From positions 868,001 to 932,000 of the forward strand of contig NC_018068.1 in assembly GCF_000255115.2 (NCBI RefSeq): a stretch of 64,000 bases of DNA, given 5' to 3'. The notes below the pieces were generated by a model. That model was not told the origin of the DNA and made no database searches. It saw only the letters and a list, made by a program, of their open reading frames with translations. Below are positions 54,208 to 63,253 of the stretch, in pieces; position 1 is the stretch's first letter; each line of letters starts with the position of its first letter. Both the position numbers and the translations under genes were made by a program. This stretch comes from Desulfosporosinus acidiphilus SJ4. GTDB taxonomy: Bacteria; Bacillota; Desulfitobacteriia; Desulfitobacteriales; Desulfitobacteriaceae.

Positions 54208-54337
54208 ACAAGCCGATACTGATTTAAGAGCCATCTATGAATATATTGCGGTTACTTTGCATGAGCCTGAGACAGCAACTAAACAATTGGAAAGAATCGA
54301 AGAGTTTATGCACTGCCTTATAGGAAGATTTAGTTAA
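54182..54337 (+). pseudogene. Truncated RelE/ParE-family toxin gene
   Basis: ITYKIVLTKQADTDLRAIYE, then YIAVTLHEPETATKQLERIE is the N-terminal half of a RelE/ParE toxin, normally starting M-TYKIVLTKQA. The start codon is ATA here and the frame is lost after EEFMHCL, so the C-terminal catalytic or gyrase-binding half is absent. Overlaps the antitoxin end as in intact pairs. Dead partner of a dead antitoxin. Confidence 0.75.
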
Positions 54338-54426
54338 AATCCTCCAGGACTGTCTCGTAAGAAGTTTACTTTAAAGTCGAATGGAGGAATTATGTTAAAA
54401 ATTATTCAGGTTGTTGTATTAGAAGA

Positions 54427-54455
54427 TTGACAAAAGTAATTGATTAGAGTAGATT
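54427..54455 (+). promoter_or_regulatory. Promoter of marR gene
   Basis: TTGACA at 54427-54432, spacer 17, TAGATT at 54450-54455. Overlaps the palindromic operator at its 3' side. Confidence 0.6.
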
Positions 54456-54474
54456 ACTTGTCAAGGCAAGTAAT
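54453..54474. promoter_or_regulatory. Palindromic MarR operator candidate 1
   Basis: ATTACTTG-TCAAGG-CAAGTAAT, perfect 8-bp arms, overlapping the -10 element and the transcript start of marR. A related palindrome (CTTGTC-TT-GACAAG) occurs before the ubiD gene. Confidence 0.65.
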
Positions 54475-54481
54475 AGAAAGG

Positions 54482-54925
54482 ATGTTATCTATATATATAA
54501 ACTTGAATGATTCGTTAGGCTATTTGCTAAATATTGCCGCGGGAATAAATAAGAGCACCCTTTACTCTGTATTATTACCATATGAAATTACACCAGAACA
54601 GTTTATTTTACTTACCAGGCTGAATTTAGAAGAAGATGGTAAAAATCAAAAGCAATTAGCAACTGAGACTTTTAAAGATGAAGCAAATGTCGCTAGAATA
54701 TTGAAAAAATTAGAGTTAAAAGGCTATGTGCGAAAAATCTCAGACAGTAAAGACAAAAGAAATAACCTTATTTTTATTACAACGAAAGGGCATAGTTTGG
54801 TAGGAAAATTGTGGCCATTAGTAGGTTCTTATAGAGAAAGGATGTTTCAAAATCTATCGGAAGAAGAAGTAGTGATATTGAAGATTCTACTTAAAAAAAT
54901 AATAGAAAATGGTTTTGAGGATTAA
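54482..54925 (+). CDS. MarR family transcriptional regulator
   Basis: Winged-helix repressor of about 147 residues. Features: ITPEQFILLTRLNLEEDGKN, QKQLATETFKDEANVARILK (recognition helix), KLELKGYVRKISDSKDKRNN (wing with the D-x-R-x3 pattern typical of MarR) and ITTKGHSL. ATG 54482 lies after the predicted transcript start; upstream TTG 54440 lies inside the promoter. Its ribosome site (GAAAGG) is very close. Followed after 45 bases by ubiD, so it probably represses itself and ubiD and is released by an aromatic acid (inference). Confidence 0.85.
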   Translation: MLSIYINLNDSLGYLLNIAAGINKSTLYSVLLPYEITPEQFILLTRLNLEEDGKNQKQLATETFKDEANVARILKKLELKGYVRKISDSKDKRNNLIFITTKGHSLVGKLWPLVGSYRERMFQNLSEEEVVILKILLKKIIENGFED

Positions 54926-54938
54926 AATATCCAAATAC

Positions 54939-54953
54939 TTGTCTTGACAAGCA
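54939..54953. promoter_or_regulatory. Palindromic MarR operator candidate 2
   Basis: CTTGTC-TT-GACAAG, between the marR stop and the ubiD ribosome site. Shares the CTTGTC..CAAG core with candidate 1. Confidence 0.6.
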
Positions 54954-54970
54954 AATTAGGAGGCGCTTTT

Positions 54971-56461
54971 ATGCATCGGATTAAAAGTTTTCGTGAATAT
55001 ATTGAGAATTTAAAAGTACTTGGAGAAGTCAAAGAAATCGAAGAAGAAGTTGATTGGAACTTAGAAATGGGTGCAATTATCCGTTGGTGTAATGAAAATT
55101 GTGCACCTGCTCCACTCTTTAACAATATAAAAGGAGTTGAAAAAGGTTTTCGAGCACTAGGAGCTCCAGCTGGAGTAAGTAGGCAAAAAGATTTGTATTT
55201 ATCACGTTACGCATTATCTATAGGTTTGTCTCCTAAAGCAACTGGCAAAGAAATAATTGAAGCTTTAATAGATGGATACAGCCGTAAACCAGTTGATCCT
55301 ATAATCGTTTCAAACGCTCCTTGCAAAGAAAAAATCTTACGAGGTGAGGAGGTTGATTTATATAAGCTTCCAGTACCATTTGCCCATGACGGTGATGGAG
55401 GACGCTATATAAATACTTGGGGAACGATTATTGTACAGTCTCCCGACAAGAAGTGGACTAATTGGTCAATCGCTCGTATTATGATTTTTGATAAAAAAAC
55501 TATGGTAGGTATGGTTGCCGGCGGACAACATCTTGGTAAGATACGAAAAATGTGGGCAGATTTAGGTGAAGAAGTTCCATTTGCTCTTGCTTTTGGAACC
55601 GAGCCAATGATTCCTCTTGTTGCCGGATCAACACTTGTTTCAGAGGGGATGAATGAAGCAGATTATATAAGTGGTTATTATGGAGAACCAATTGAATTAA
55701 TTAAAGCTGAAACTAATGACATTCTCGTACCGGCTAACTCAGAAATTGTTCTGGAAGGCATATTGTCTACAAGTGAAACAGCCATGGAAGGTCCCATGGG
55801 AGAATATTCCGGATATCTGATAAAACAATCAAAATCCGAGAAACCAATATATCATGTAACAGCCATGACATATCGTGATAATCCTATATACCCTATTGTA
55901 GTAGCTGGAGCTCCAATAGATGATGATCATCCGGTAATGGGAATTGGAGCTTGTGCTGAAATATTATCTGCACTAAGAAAACATGAAATTCCGGCGACTA
56001 TGGCCTGGATGCCTTTCGAATCGGCGTGTACTTGGTTGGTGATAACTATACCTAAGAATTGGAAGGAAATGTTGAATTGCAATATGAATGAGCTTATGAA
56101 AAAAATAGGTGATGCTGTATATTCTTGCAAGGGAAGTTTCCTTTCTCCAAAGATTATTGTAGTGAATGACGATATTGACCCAACTGATACAAGCCAAGTG
56201 GTATGGGCATTTGCTTCTCGAAACCATCAATCTAAAGAAATTTACTTTAGACCCGAAAGTAGGGTAATAGGTCTAATCACATACTTGGATGAAGAAGAGA
56301 AAAAGGTTTTTAAGACAACAGCATGCATTTATAACTGTTTGCTACCAGAAGACATGAAATATGAAGACTATCCTATTACAAGTTCATTTAAAGGTGTATT
56401 TCCTAAACGGGTTCAGGAAAGTGCTATGGATAAGTTGATTAAAGCAGGTTTCTTAGAATAA
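54971..56461 (+). CDS. UbiD family (prenylated-FMN) decarboxylase
   Basis: Reversible (de)carboxylase of about 496 residues, probably acting on an aromatic or unsaturated acid. The catalytic Glu pair spacing is visible in AMEGPMGEYSGYL (E..E five apart), with RYINTWGTIIVQSPD and NWSIARIMIFD in the flavin/metal site region and ITYLDEEEKKVF further on. ATG 54971 follows TTAGGAGG. The required prenyl-FMN supplier UbiX is not in the window. MarR control suggests substrate-induced expression, as for phenolic-acid decarboxylases. Confidence 0.9.
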   Translation: MHRIKSFREYIENLKVLGEVKEIEEEVDWNLEMGAIIRWCNENCAPAPLFNNIKGVEKGFRALGAPAGVSRQKDLYLSRYALSIGLSPKATGKEIIEALIDGYSRKPVDPIIVSNAPCKEKILRGEEVDLYKLPVPFAHDGDGGRYINTWGTIIVQSPDKKWTNWSIARIMIFDKKTMVGMVAGGQHLGKIRKMWADLGEEVPFALAFGTEPMIPLVAGSTLVSEGMNEADYISGYYGEPIELIKAETNDILVPANSEIVLEGILSTSETAMEGPMGEYSGYLIKQSKSEKPIYHVTAMTYRDNPIYPIVVAGAPIDDDHPVMGIGACAEILSALRKHEIPATMAWMPFESACTWLVITIPKNWKEMLNCNMNELMKKIGDAVYSCKGSFLSPKIIVVNDDIDPTDTSQVVWAFASRNHQSKEIYFRPESRVIGLITYLDEEEKKVFKTTACIYNCLLPEDMKYEDYPITSSFKGVFPKRVQESAMDKLIKAGFLE

Positions 56462-56702
56462 AATATTTTTGACAGCAACGTTATGTCCATTATCTGGTTA
56501 TTCTATCTTATGATATGGCATACTTACCAAGTAAAAAGCCACTTGTGGTAAATTACCAGCAGGAAGTGATGTGTAGATGAATATTTGATTTGGTTTTGAT
56601 CCTGTTAGAAATTTCGGGTGAACTTTTATGAAGCCAAAAATAGGAAAAAAGAGAGTATATGTAACTTAATTTTAGTATAGTTGAGATATACTCCGTTTTG
56701 CA
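56462..56702. other. Gap after ubiD
   Basis: AT-rich, no terminator of strength and no gene seen; leads into a kinase remnant. Confidence 0.4.
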
Positions 56703-57019
56703 GTGTACAGAGATTATTACTCAATGGTTCAGGACCCCTTAACGGGAGGTGTGAAACTGTTTGTAAGCAATTTTTACAAACATGAGTCAGATTCTTACTT
56801 AAAATTTGAAATTATAGACACAGGTATAGGCATACCGAAGCATTTGCAGGATCAACTTTTTAGGGAGTTTCACAAGTTGACAATTCTTATACAAAGTCCT
56901 TTAAAGGAACTGGCCTGGGCCTTAAGTTATCCAAGATACTAGTTGGTTTAATGGGTGGCAGTATATCATTCACCAGTGCTGAAGGAAACGGAAGTATATT
57001 TACATTTGAATTAACATGA
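56703..57019 (+). pseudogene. C-terminal remnant of a hybrid-type histidine kinase
   Basis: FEIIDTGIGIPKHLQDQLFR then, after a frame change near 56900, GTGLGLKLSKILVGLMGGSI and SFTSAEGNGSIFTFELT to the stop at 57019. These are the G1/F and G2 boxes of a HATPase_c domain. The sensor, HisKA and N box are missing. A decayed fragment. Confidence 0.8.
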
Positions 57020-57108
57020 CAGAGATGAAGATATTTGTTTGGGGATGAGGTTGTCGTGAGTAAAGGGATCGAACAGCCCCGAAGTTCAGATTTAGCTGAA
57101 CGAGTTCA

Positions 57109-57950
57109 CTATCTCGGGAAAACGATTAGTTTAGATTGATTTCTGCCCGCGTTTTTTGCTTGATATAGAGCTCGGTCCGCCATTTCAATCAATGTTGTAG
57201 ACGGAGTATCTGGTTTAGGATAAATTGTGGCAATTCCCAAACTAATTGTAACGTATTGATTTATTAATGAACCTGAGTGATCAATACTTAGGCATTCAAC
57301 GACAGTGCGGAGTCTTTCAGCAACTACTGTAGCGCCATGTTCATTTGTACTTGGCAAAATGACTGCGAATTCCTCTCCACCGTATCGTGCGACAATATCC
57401 GTCGGGCGCATCAATACGCTTTGTAAGCCATTAGCTACATTGATAAGACATGTATCTCCTGCCAGGTGACCGTATGTATCGTTATATGCCTTAAAATAAT
57501 CAATGTCGCATAAAATCATGGATAATGGAGCTGCGCTACGAGCCGATAGTTTTAGTTCTTTCTTCAGATATTCATCAAAATATCTCCGATTTGCAATACC
57601 GGTTAATCCATCTAAGAAGGATAACCGTTGCAACTCTTGTTCGAGCTTTTTTCGCTCGGTGATATCGCGAACAACTACCAGTATGCGTTCAGCTTCATTT
57701 ATGAATACTTTTTTCAAATTTATTTCAACAGAAAAAAGTTGTCCTGTCTTATTTTTGGCTAACCATTCAAAAGTCTGCGGTGATTCATTAATTGCCTTCT
57801 CTATGTATTGTTTTGCGTGTTCGATATTGTAAGGTAGATGCTACGATATGTTTCTTCGGGCACCTGATCATAACCAGTGATGTGGCAAAAATCATAAGTT
57901 GTCTTTTCCATAACAAGGTGGCCCCTTTCGCCAGTCATTTTACAAATTGT
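57109..57950 (-). pseudogene. PAS-GGDEF diguanylate cyclase gene, frameshifted in the PAS domain
   Basis: The intact 3' part (57109-57717 and in-frame upstream) encodes FEWLAKNKTGQLFSVEINLK (PAS end), RDITERKKLEQELQRLSFLD, and a full GGDEF domain: LTGIANRRYFDEYL, LCDIDYFKAYNDTYGHLAGD, and the active loop RYGGEEFAVILP with GGEEF intact. An RxxD inhibitory site is not obvious. Upstream the PAS continues as MEKTTYDFCHITGYDQVPEE and TYRSI, but in another frame; the break is near 57838. Ordinary role: c-di-GMP synthesis. The GGDEF part could still be translated from an internal start. Confidence 0.75.
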
Positions 57951-58744
57951 ACCTTTTCCAGATGGATGGAACTATTTATTGTTATAAGCGCTAATAATCA
58001 CAATTCTTGAAAATACACTGAATACCTTCAGGTTTCCAAAATAAAAGTCAAGTTTTGGGTAACTCTATCCTGGAGGTTCCTGGTAAAAATATCCAGACTA
58101 ACTAAATTTGGAGATATTTCTGGTAAGATTAACTGGCAATCGGGTGGGGGAGAGATAGGCAAAGCTGATATACATAATTATGAAAGCCTTAGGAGCCACC
58201 TTTACACCTGGAGTTCTTTATCCATTCGCATTGGTTGATCAGATCGCCTTTGCTTGAATCCTTGCCATTTTGGTCGAAGCGTTTTAGCCTATTTCCTTCC
58301 TCCAGCGTAACGATTCCTATAGTGATTCACTTTACGTTCTCCAGAGCTTTCTTACTCTAGCAGTTCTCCCAGTTTTAGGCTACTTGGACTTCCACATTGT
58401 CTTGTGAGCTTTCTAATCCGGACGTTACCATCCACGCTAGTCACAATAGAGTTACCCCGAATGGATGGGGTAGCCTTTCGCAATATATCAAGCGACTTCT
58501 TATCGCACTTGCACGCCGCGATCCGAATGAATTCTCAATTGAACATTCGGAAAGTCATATGTTAAGTCATTATAGGTAAAGGTGTTCATGTAGTGGTTTC
58601 CTTCTTTTGGAAAGAATTGTCTTAAAAAGTATACTTTCAACAGGATATATAATAATCCAAGCTAGTCCAATTGTTTTAGTTATCTTAAAGAATTGACCGG
58701 TATTATCTCTAGAACTCTAGACAATATTGTTACCTTTGTACATG
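57951..58744. other. Long stretch without recognisable gene
   Basis: No gene I can support. Short ORFs (for example at 58397) lack ribosome sites and family features. Bounded by two pieces of decayed genes; likely decayed sequence. Confidence 0.5.
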
Positions 58745-59275
58745 ACAGTGAAATTTCCTCAGCTCTTCAGTACTTAAATCATGCTCGAACATGCCTAACC
58801 GGTATGTTCGAGATCTACTTGGGCTATTAGCGGCGGAAGAATTAGGACATATGGAATTAATCGCTGCGGCCATTACTAAATTAGGCGGACCTACGCTTAC
58901 TTGTGTGAATTCTCAAGGCGCCCCTTGGGTTTCAACGTATATTGATCAAAGCACTGATTATATTGCTATGCTGCAGGTAGATATTCAAGCGGAAACCCGG
59001 GCCGCTCTTCTCTATCAGCGACATTTAGAGTCAACCACAGATCCTAACATGAAAAAAATGATCAACTTTCTAATTACCAGAGAAGGGGTACATAAATGAT
59101 TGCTCAAAAGGCACTAATATTAATCCGGGAAAACGGGTCGCCTGAGGAATTGAATGAATTAATTTATGAGTATAAGATGAGTTTGCAGGTTTTGGAATGA
59201 AAAGGATATTGACTAAAAGAGTCATTGAACTTCGAGATGAAGTGTCAATGACTCTTTTTCGTTGGTTGCGGATCA
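58745..59275 (+). pseudogene. Second, decayed copy of the CotJC-like gene with its terminator
   Basis: Near-identical to 53173-53705. The start of the gene is missing, one base is lost in AAATCATGCTCG (versus AAATCATCGCTCG), a stop replaces Arg in GTACATAAATGA, and another base is lost soon after. The downstream hairpin AAAAGAGTCATTGA..TCAATGACTCTTTTT is duplicated too. The remaining frame 58791-59096 reads MPNRYVRDLLGLLAAEELGH. Confidence 0.9.
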
Positions 59276-59705
59276 ATTTATAACCTACCGATTTTTAGGT
59301 ATTTCTGCAAGGAATGGAATTGTTAGCGCAAGGCTAGAAGAAAAGAACTATACTGAAGAATATTTAATGTTTGGCTGGAACAAGAGGTGTTTGGAGCTTG
59401 TGGCAGGCGCGGTGATATTAAAAACCCCCAGGCATTTCAAAATCAACCACTAATGAGTATTATGGATTTTGATAGTAGAGTTGTAGAAACCTACGTTGCC
59501 GAAGAATTTATGAAAAATGTAAAACTCGGTGCATTAACGGATATATTTCCTCAAGCTGACAAGTCGGAAATATTTAAAGGTAAAATAACTAGGATATCAA
59601 AATCGATGATTCAAAAAACGGCGAAACCGATTTATTAGTTGAAATTTCTATAGATGATAAAATAATTTTTTACTGCCGGGAATGAATGTTGATATTTTAA
59701 TATAA
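59262..59705 (+). pseudogene. Remnant of an HlyD/RND-adaptor gene
   Basis: Pieces in changing frames: SARNGIVSARLEEKNYTEEY (second lipoyl half), QPLMSIMDFDSRVVETYVAE, EFMKNVKLGALTDIFPQADK, SEIFKGKITRIS, then after frame changes LVEISIDD and PGMNVDILI to the stop at 59705. These match the C-terminal half of a membrane-fusion protein. No pump gene follows. Confidence 0.7.
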
Positions 59706-59763
59706 ATGATTCGATTGCTAAAAGTCTAAAAAATGTCAGCATCATTTGTATTTGATTTTCTTC

Positions 59764-59792
59764 TTGACAGATCGCATCGGGCGGGATATATT
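59764..59792 (+). promoter_or_regulatory. Sigma-A type promoter of the tetR-MATE unit
   Basis: TTGACA at 59764-59769, spacer 17, TATATT at 59787-59792. Confidence 0.85.
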
Positions 59793-59794
59793 GT

Positions 59795-59832
59795 TTTCAA
59801 GAAATGAATGAAACCTTATTCATTTCTTGAAA
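59795..59832. promoter_or_regulatory. Perfect palindromic operator of the tetR-MATE unit
   Basis: TTTCAAGAAATGAAT and ATTCATTTCTTGAAA, perfect 15-bp arms with an 8-base spacer, directly downstream of the -10 box and before the tetR ribosome site. Position and symmetry fit TetR autorepression. Confidence 0.8.
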
Positions 59833-59849
59833 TAAAGGAGGAAATCATA

Positions 59850-60578
59850 ATGGTTTACAAACGGTCGAAGAAAACAGAAGATCGAAAAGATGAGAGGAGG
59901 AAGCTCATAACCAAAACGGCAGCGAAGGTTTTTGCCGAACGCGGCTATCACCAAACATCGGTTAAAGATATCACAGATGATGCAGAAATTTCAGTAGGTA
60001 CATTTTACCTATATTTTAAAAATAAAGAAGATATATTTGAAACACTCTATGATGAAATGTATAAAATTATCGCTAACATTACCAATTATGCTATCTATGG
60101 CAAAGAGGCAAGTGTTGCTGAACGATTTTCCCGAGCTGCAGCATCATCGGCCTGGGCTCATCAGAAGTATCGAGAGCTAGCCAAGATACTGCTGATTGAA
60201 GCGGTGGGTTTGAACCCACGCTTTGAAAAGAAGTACGCTGCTTTAATGCAGGCATCGTGTAAATCTATGGAATCCACTTTAGAATACTTAAAAACAAGAG
60301 GCGATGTTGATATTCCGGATGTCAGAGTTGCTGCAATTGCTCAAGAAGGAGCATTCAGCCATGTTATTACTTACTGGCTTAGAAACGATTCTAATTCAGA
60401 TCTTAAAAAGTATATATATCCACTAGTAGTTTATGATCTCCAAGCATTGAAAATTGATTTTCAGCCGAATGATGTCCAAAGGTATATCGAAGAAATCTTT
60501 CAGGAATTAGATAATGGAATTGACAAGTATATATCGTTTAAGTCACTTCAAGAGAAACGAGGAGGCAGTGATGGATAA
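59850..60578 (+). CDS. TetR/AcrR family regulator of the MATE exporter
   Basis: Repressor of about 242 residues. The HTH is seen in LITKTAAKVFAERGYHQTSV, KDITDDAEISVGTFYLYF and KNKEDIFETLYDEM. The C-terminal domain is large and helical. ATG 59850 follows AAAGGAGGAAATCATA; the 14-codon upstream extension reads through the operator. Overlaps the MATE gene by 8 bases, so the two are translationally coupled. Confidence 0.92.
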   Translation: MVYKRSKKTEDRKDERRKLITKTAAKVFAERGYHQTSVKDITDDAEISVGTFYLYFKNKEDIFETLYDEMYKIIANITNYAIYGKEASVAERFSRAAASSAWAHQKYRELAKILLIEAVGLNPRFEKKYAALMQASCKSMESTLEYLKTRGDVDIPDVRVAAIAQEGAFSHVITYWLRNDSNSDLKKYIYPLVVYDLQALKIDFQPNDVQRYIEEIFQELDNGIDKYISFKSLQEKRGGSDG

Positions 60579-61968
60579 AAAATTTGGGAATAACTTTACA
60601 ACAGGAAGTATTCCACGGCAACTCTTGATTTTTTCCCTGCCGATTTTACTTGGCAATTTAATCACAACAGGATATAGCATTATTAATGCTGGATGGGTTG
60701 GTAATCTTCTGGGTGGTACAAGTGTCGGAGCAGTTGCTGTGGTTTTCCCTGTTATGATGCTCCTCATAGCTTTGATTTCTGGGGGAACGACTGCGTCATC
60801 TATTCTGATAGCACGATCTTATGGTTCGAATAACAATAACATGATCCAAAAGGTAGTTAATAATTCATGGACTGTTGGATTGGTAGTTGTTCTGTTAGTG
60901 ACCTTATTTGGTTTCCTGTCATCGGGTTGTATCCTGAGAATTATGGGAACACCTGCAGAATTATTGAAACAGGCAACGAGCTATTTGCAAATCTCACTTT
61001 TAGGCTTTGCTTTCATGTACTTATCGAATCTTGTAGTATCGATTTTGAGGGGTATTGGTGACACGACAACTCCCATGATTTTTATGATTTTATCTACGAT
61101 TGTTAATGCAGTTCTTGATCCGCTTCTAATAGCGGGGATTGGCCCATTTCCTAAGCTTGGTTTGAACGGGTCTGCTGTTGCATCATTGATTTCCACGGCT
61201 TTGGCGACCATATCAGGGCTTCTTTATCTAAAAAGAAAATATAGAGGGTTACCCATTAACTTAAAAAGACTCGAACTTGATATTAAGATGATCGCTACAA
61301 TCGTGAAACTTGGTTTCCCCGTCTTTATTCAGATGTCACTTATATCCATCAGTACAGCTTTTGTAGTCATATTTGTCAATGAATTTGGTGCTAAAGCCAT
61401 TGCAGCATATGGCGTAACCAGCCGGATTGATACTATAGCCATAATGCCAGCAACGGCAGTTTTCATGGGAATATCTACACTTACTGCTCAAAATATTGGA
61501 GCGAATAAGTTTGAAAGAATCAAGGGCATTTTCAAATGGGGAATTATGCTGAACACAGCAGTGATTTTGACTATATCCCTATTGGTTGTAGTATTTGCTG
61601 GAGGCATCATGAAACTGTTTGTCAATGATCAGAAAATAATAGACATAGGAGCAAATTATCTTGCTATCGTCGGTTCCTCATACATATTATTCGCTATTTC
61701 CTTTGTGTCCAACGGGATCATCAACGGTGCCGGTAAGACAAACATAACGATGCTGTTCTCATTTTTTTCTTTGTGTGTTATAAGGGTTCCTTTAGCCTGG
61801 GTTTTATCTCATACTTCCCTTGGTTTAGCTGGTATTTGGATAGTGATAGCCATAAGCTACGCAACAACAACCATGTTAAGTCTTGCCTATTACTTTTCCG
61901 GGAGATGGAGTAAACATCTTGATACTAGATGTGAATCACCTGAGAGAATCCCAGTGATTGAGTCTTAG
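60571..61968 (+). CDS. MATE family multidrug exporter
   Basis: Na+/H+-driven exporter of about 465 residues with 12 hydrophobic segments in two repeats. Features: FGNNFTTGSIPRQLLIFSLP, NLITTGYSIINAGWVGNLLG, GGTTASSILIARSYG and IGDTTTPMIFMILSTIVNAV. The second half has FGAKAIAAYGVTSRID and STLTAQNIGANKFERIKGIF. ATG 60571 follows GAGGAGGCAGTG. Substrate unknown; the tetR partner suggests inducible drug export. Confidence 0.93.
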   Translation: MDKKFGNNFTTGSIPRQLLIFSLPILLGNLITTGYSIINAGWVGNLLGGTSVGAVAVVFPVMMLLIALISGGTTASSILIARSYGSNNNNMIQKVVNNSWTVGLVVVLLVTLFGFLSSGCILRIMGTPAELLKQATSYLQISLLGFAFMYLSNLVVSILRGIGDTTTPMIFMILSTIVNAVLDPLLIAGIGPFPKLGLNGSAVASLISTALATISGLLYLKRKYRGLPINLKRLELDIKMIATIVKLGFPVFIQMSLISISTAFVVIFVNEFGAKAIAAYGVTSRIDTIAIMPATAVFMGISTLTAQNIGANKFERIKGIFKWGIMLNTAVILTISLLVVVFAGGIMKLFVNDQKIIDIGANYLAIVGSSYILFAISFVSNGIINGAGKTNITMLFSFFSLCVIRVPLAWVLSHTSLGLAGIWIVIAISYATTTMLSLAYYFSGRWSKHLDTRCESPERIPVIES

Positions 61969-61974
61969 CCGAAA

Positions 61975-62190
61975 AGGGCTTTACGGATTGGTCATTATTT
62001 CGGGCGCATACTTCCATATTAGGCCCTAATTCAGTAAGAACCAATTGAGCCGCGGCTTTGTCAATGCCTGGATGCGAATCAATGATGTCAACAAGTTCCC
62101 GGTAAGGTAAGCATTTCTCATCAATCATTTGTTCTAACTTGGCAATTTGTGAATGAAGAAGCTCAGAACAATCTCCATTGAATCTTCAAG
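61975..62190 (-). mobile_element. IS110-family transposase remnant
   Basis: Minus-strand frame reads SQIAKLEQMIDEKCLPYREL, VDIIDSHPGIDKAAAQLVLT and ELGPNMEV, the central part of IS110-type (DEDD plus Transposase_20) transposases. Both ends are missing. Confidence 0.75.
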
Positions 62191-63137
62191 GATATTGTGC
62201 ACGGGAATACAATATTTACAGTGTTCTCCATAACTACTTTGTTGTAGTTCTCTTCCAATAGCAAGTTTTCAATTTTTCAAGGTCAGAGGTTATTGAAGTA
62301 TAGGTTCTGATTGTTGTGTGCCGCAAAGCGGCATGAGAATTTCCCTGAAATACTGGCCGATATTTTTCCAGAATCGCCATAATAAAAGAAATCCCAAAGG
62401 GTTTGGTAGGAATTCAGAAGCGACTAGCAACAAAATTTCAGTACCCTCTATAAAGAATTCCTACTATTAGATTCTCCAAGAGGATTGACCTTTTCTCGAT
62501 AAAGCAGATACTTCAGAGTTAGTGTTTTTCCGAGCTGTTTGCGCAGATAATCCCGAAAGAGATGATGATGTCTGAACCATGTGCCCTGATCATCCAAAGG
62601 GATCAGAAAGCTGTTCTGTTCGTACAGTTCCTGGAGCAGCCGGGTGCCGTCCCGCCGCCAAGGCCCTACCTGGTACATTCGGCATCTTTATTGACCGTTC
62701 AAGGCACGTTGATATTACTTCATTGAGAATCAATATTTAGTTTTTCTGGAGGTAAGACAAAAGAAGTTTACCGAATTAAACATTAATGCTTTAATAATAT
62801 ATTCAAGGTGCTGCCCCATAAAACACTATTTTCTTGGCCTTTGCCTAAACGGCGGGGGCCTTTTCGCGTAAGCAGATATTTAGATGGAACGCTGCGTGAC
62901 GAAAACTGTCATAAACGGTGTGGAGCAGAGGAAAAGGTGGAGATAACATCAAATCCTTACCTATCGTTATTGTTTAGGGGAAAACGAGCTAAAAAGGCTA
63001 AATAATGAGTCACAGTGTCGTGGGTGACTTGAGACTGTTAAATTAGGCTTCTGTAATTACTGGAAATATTGTGGGGTATGAGGAAGTGCTACATCAGCAC
63101 TTTAAATAAGTTACGTTGCCGGGCGCTGTGACATGAC
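62191..63137. other. Decayed region between IS110 remnant and CWB2 gene
   Basis: No intact gene. It contains a LuxR/MalT fragment on the minus strand (62448-62678) and otherwise non-coding sequence. Confidence 0.5.
62448..62678 (-). pseudogene. LuxR/MalT-type (STAND ATPase) regulator fragment
   Basis: FLIPLDDQGTWFRHHHLFRD and YLRKQLGKTLTLKYLLYREK match the region between the NTPase and the tetratricopeptide-like part of MalT-family LuxR regulators (usual length about 850 residues). Everything else is missing. Confidence 0.7.
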
Positions 63138-63175
63138 GAAAGGCTCTCTCCTTAGTTTGGAGGGAGCCTTTTTAT
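63138..63175. terminator. Strong terminator hairpin
   Basis: AAAGGCTCTCTCC / GGAGGGAGCCTTTTT with a T run on the + strand. It lies 80 bases beyond the 3' end of the minus-strand CWB2 gene and could stop transcription from either side. Confidence 0.75.
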
Positions 63176-63253
63176 TTAAGAAAATAATATCTTATAACGA
63201 AGAGGAATTATTGGCACTCAGTTGCTTAATCTAGATTGTATATTGGACTTTTG

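Noticed and set aside
58397-58579. 60-residue ORF in the empty stretch
   Set aside because: No ribosome site, no family pattern, surrounded by non-coding sequence.
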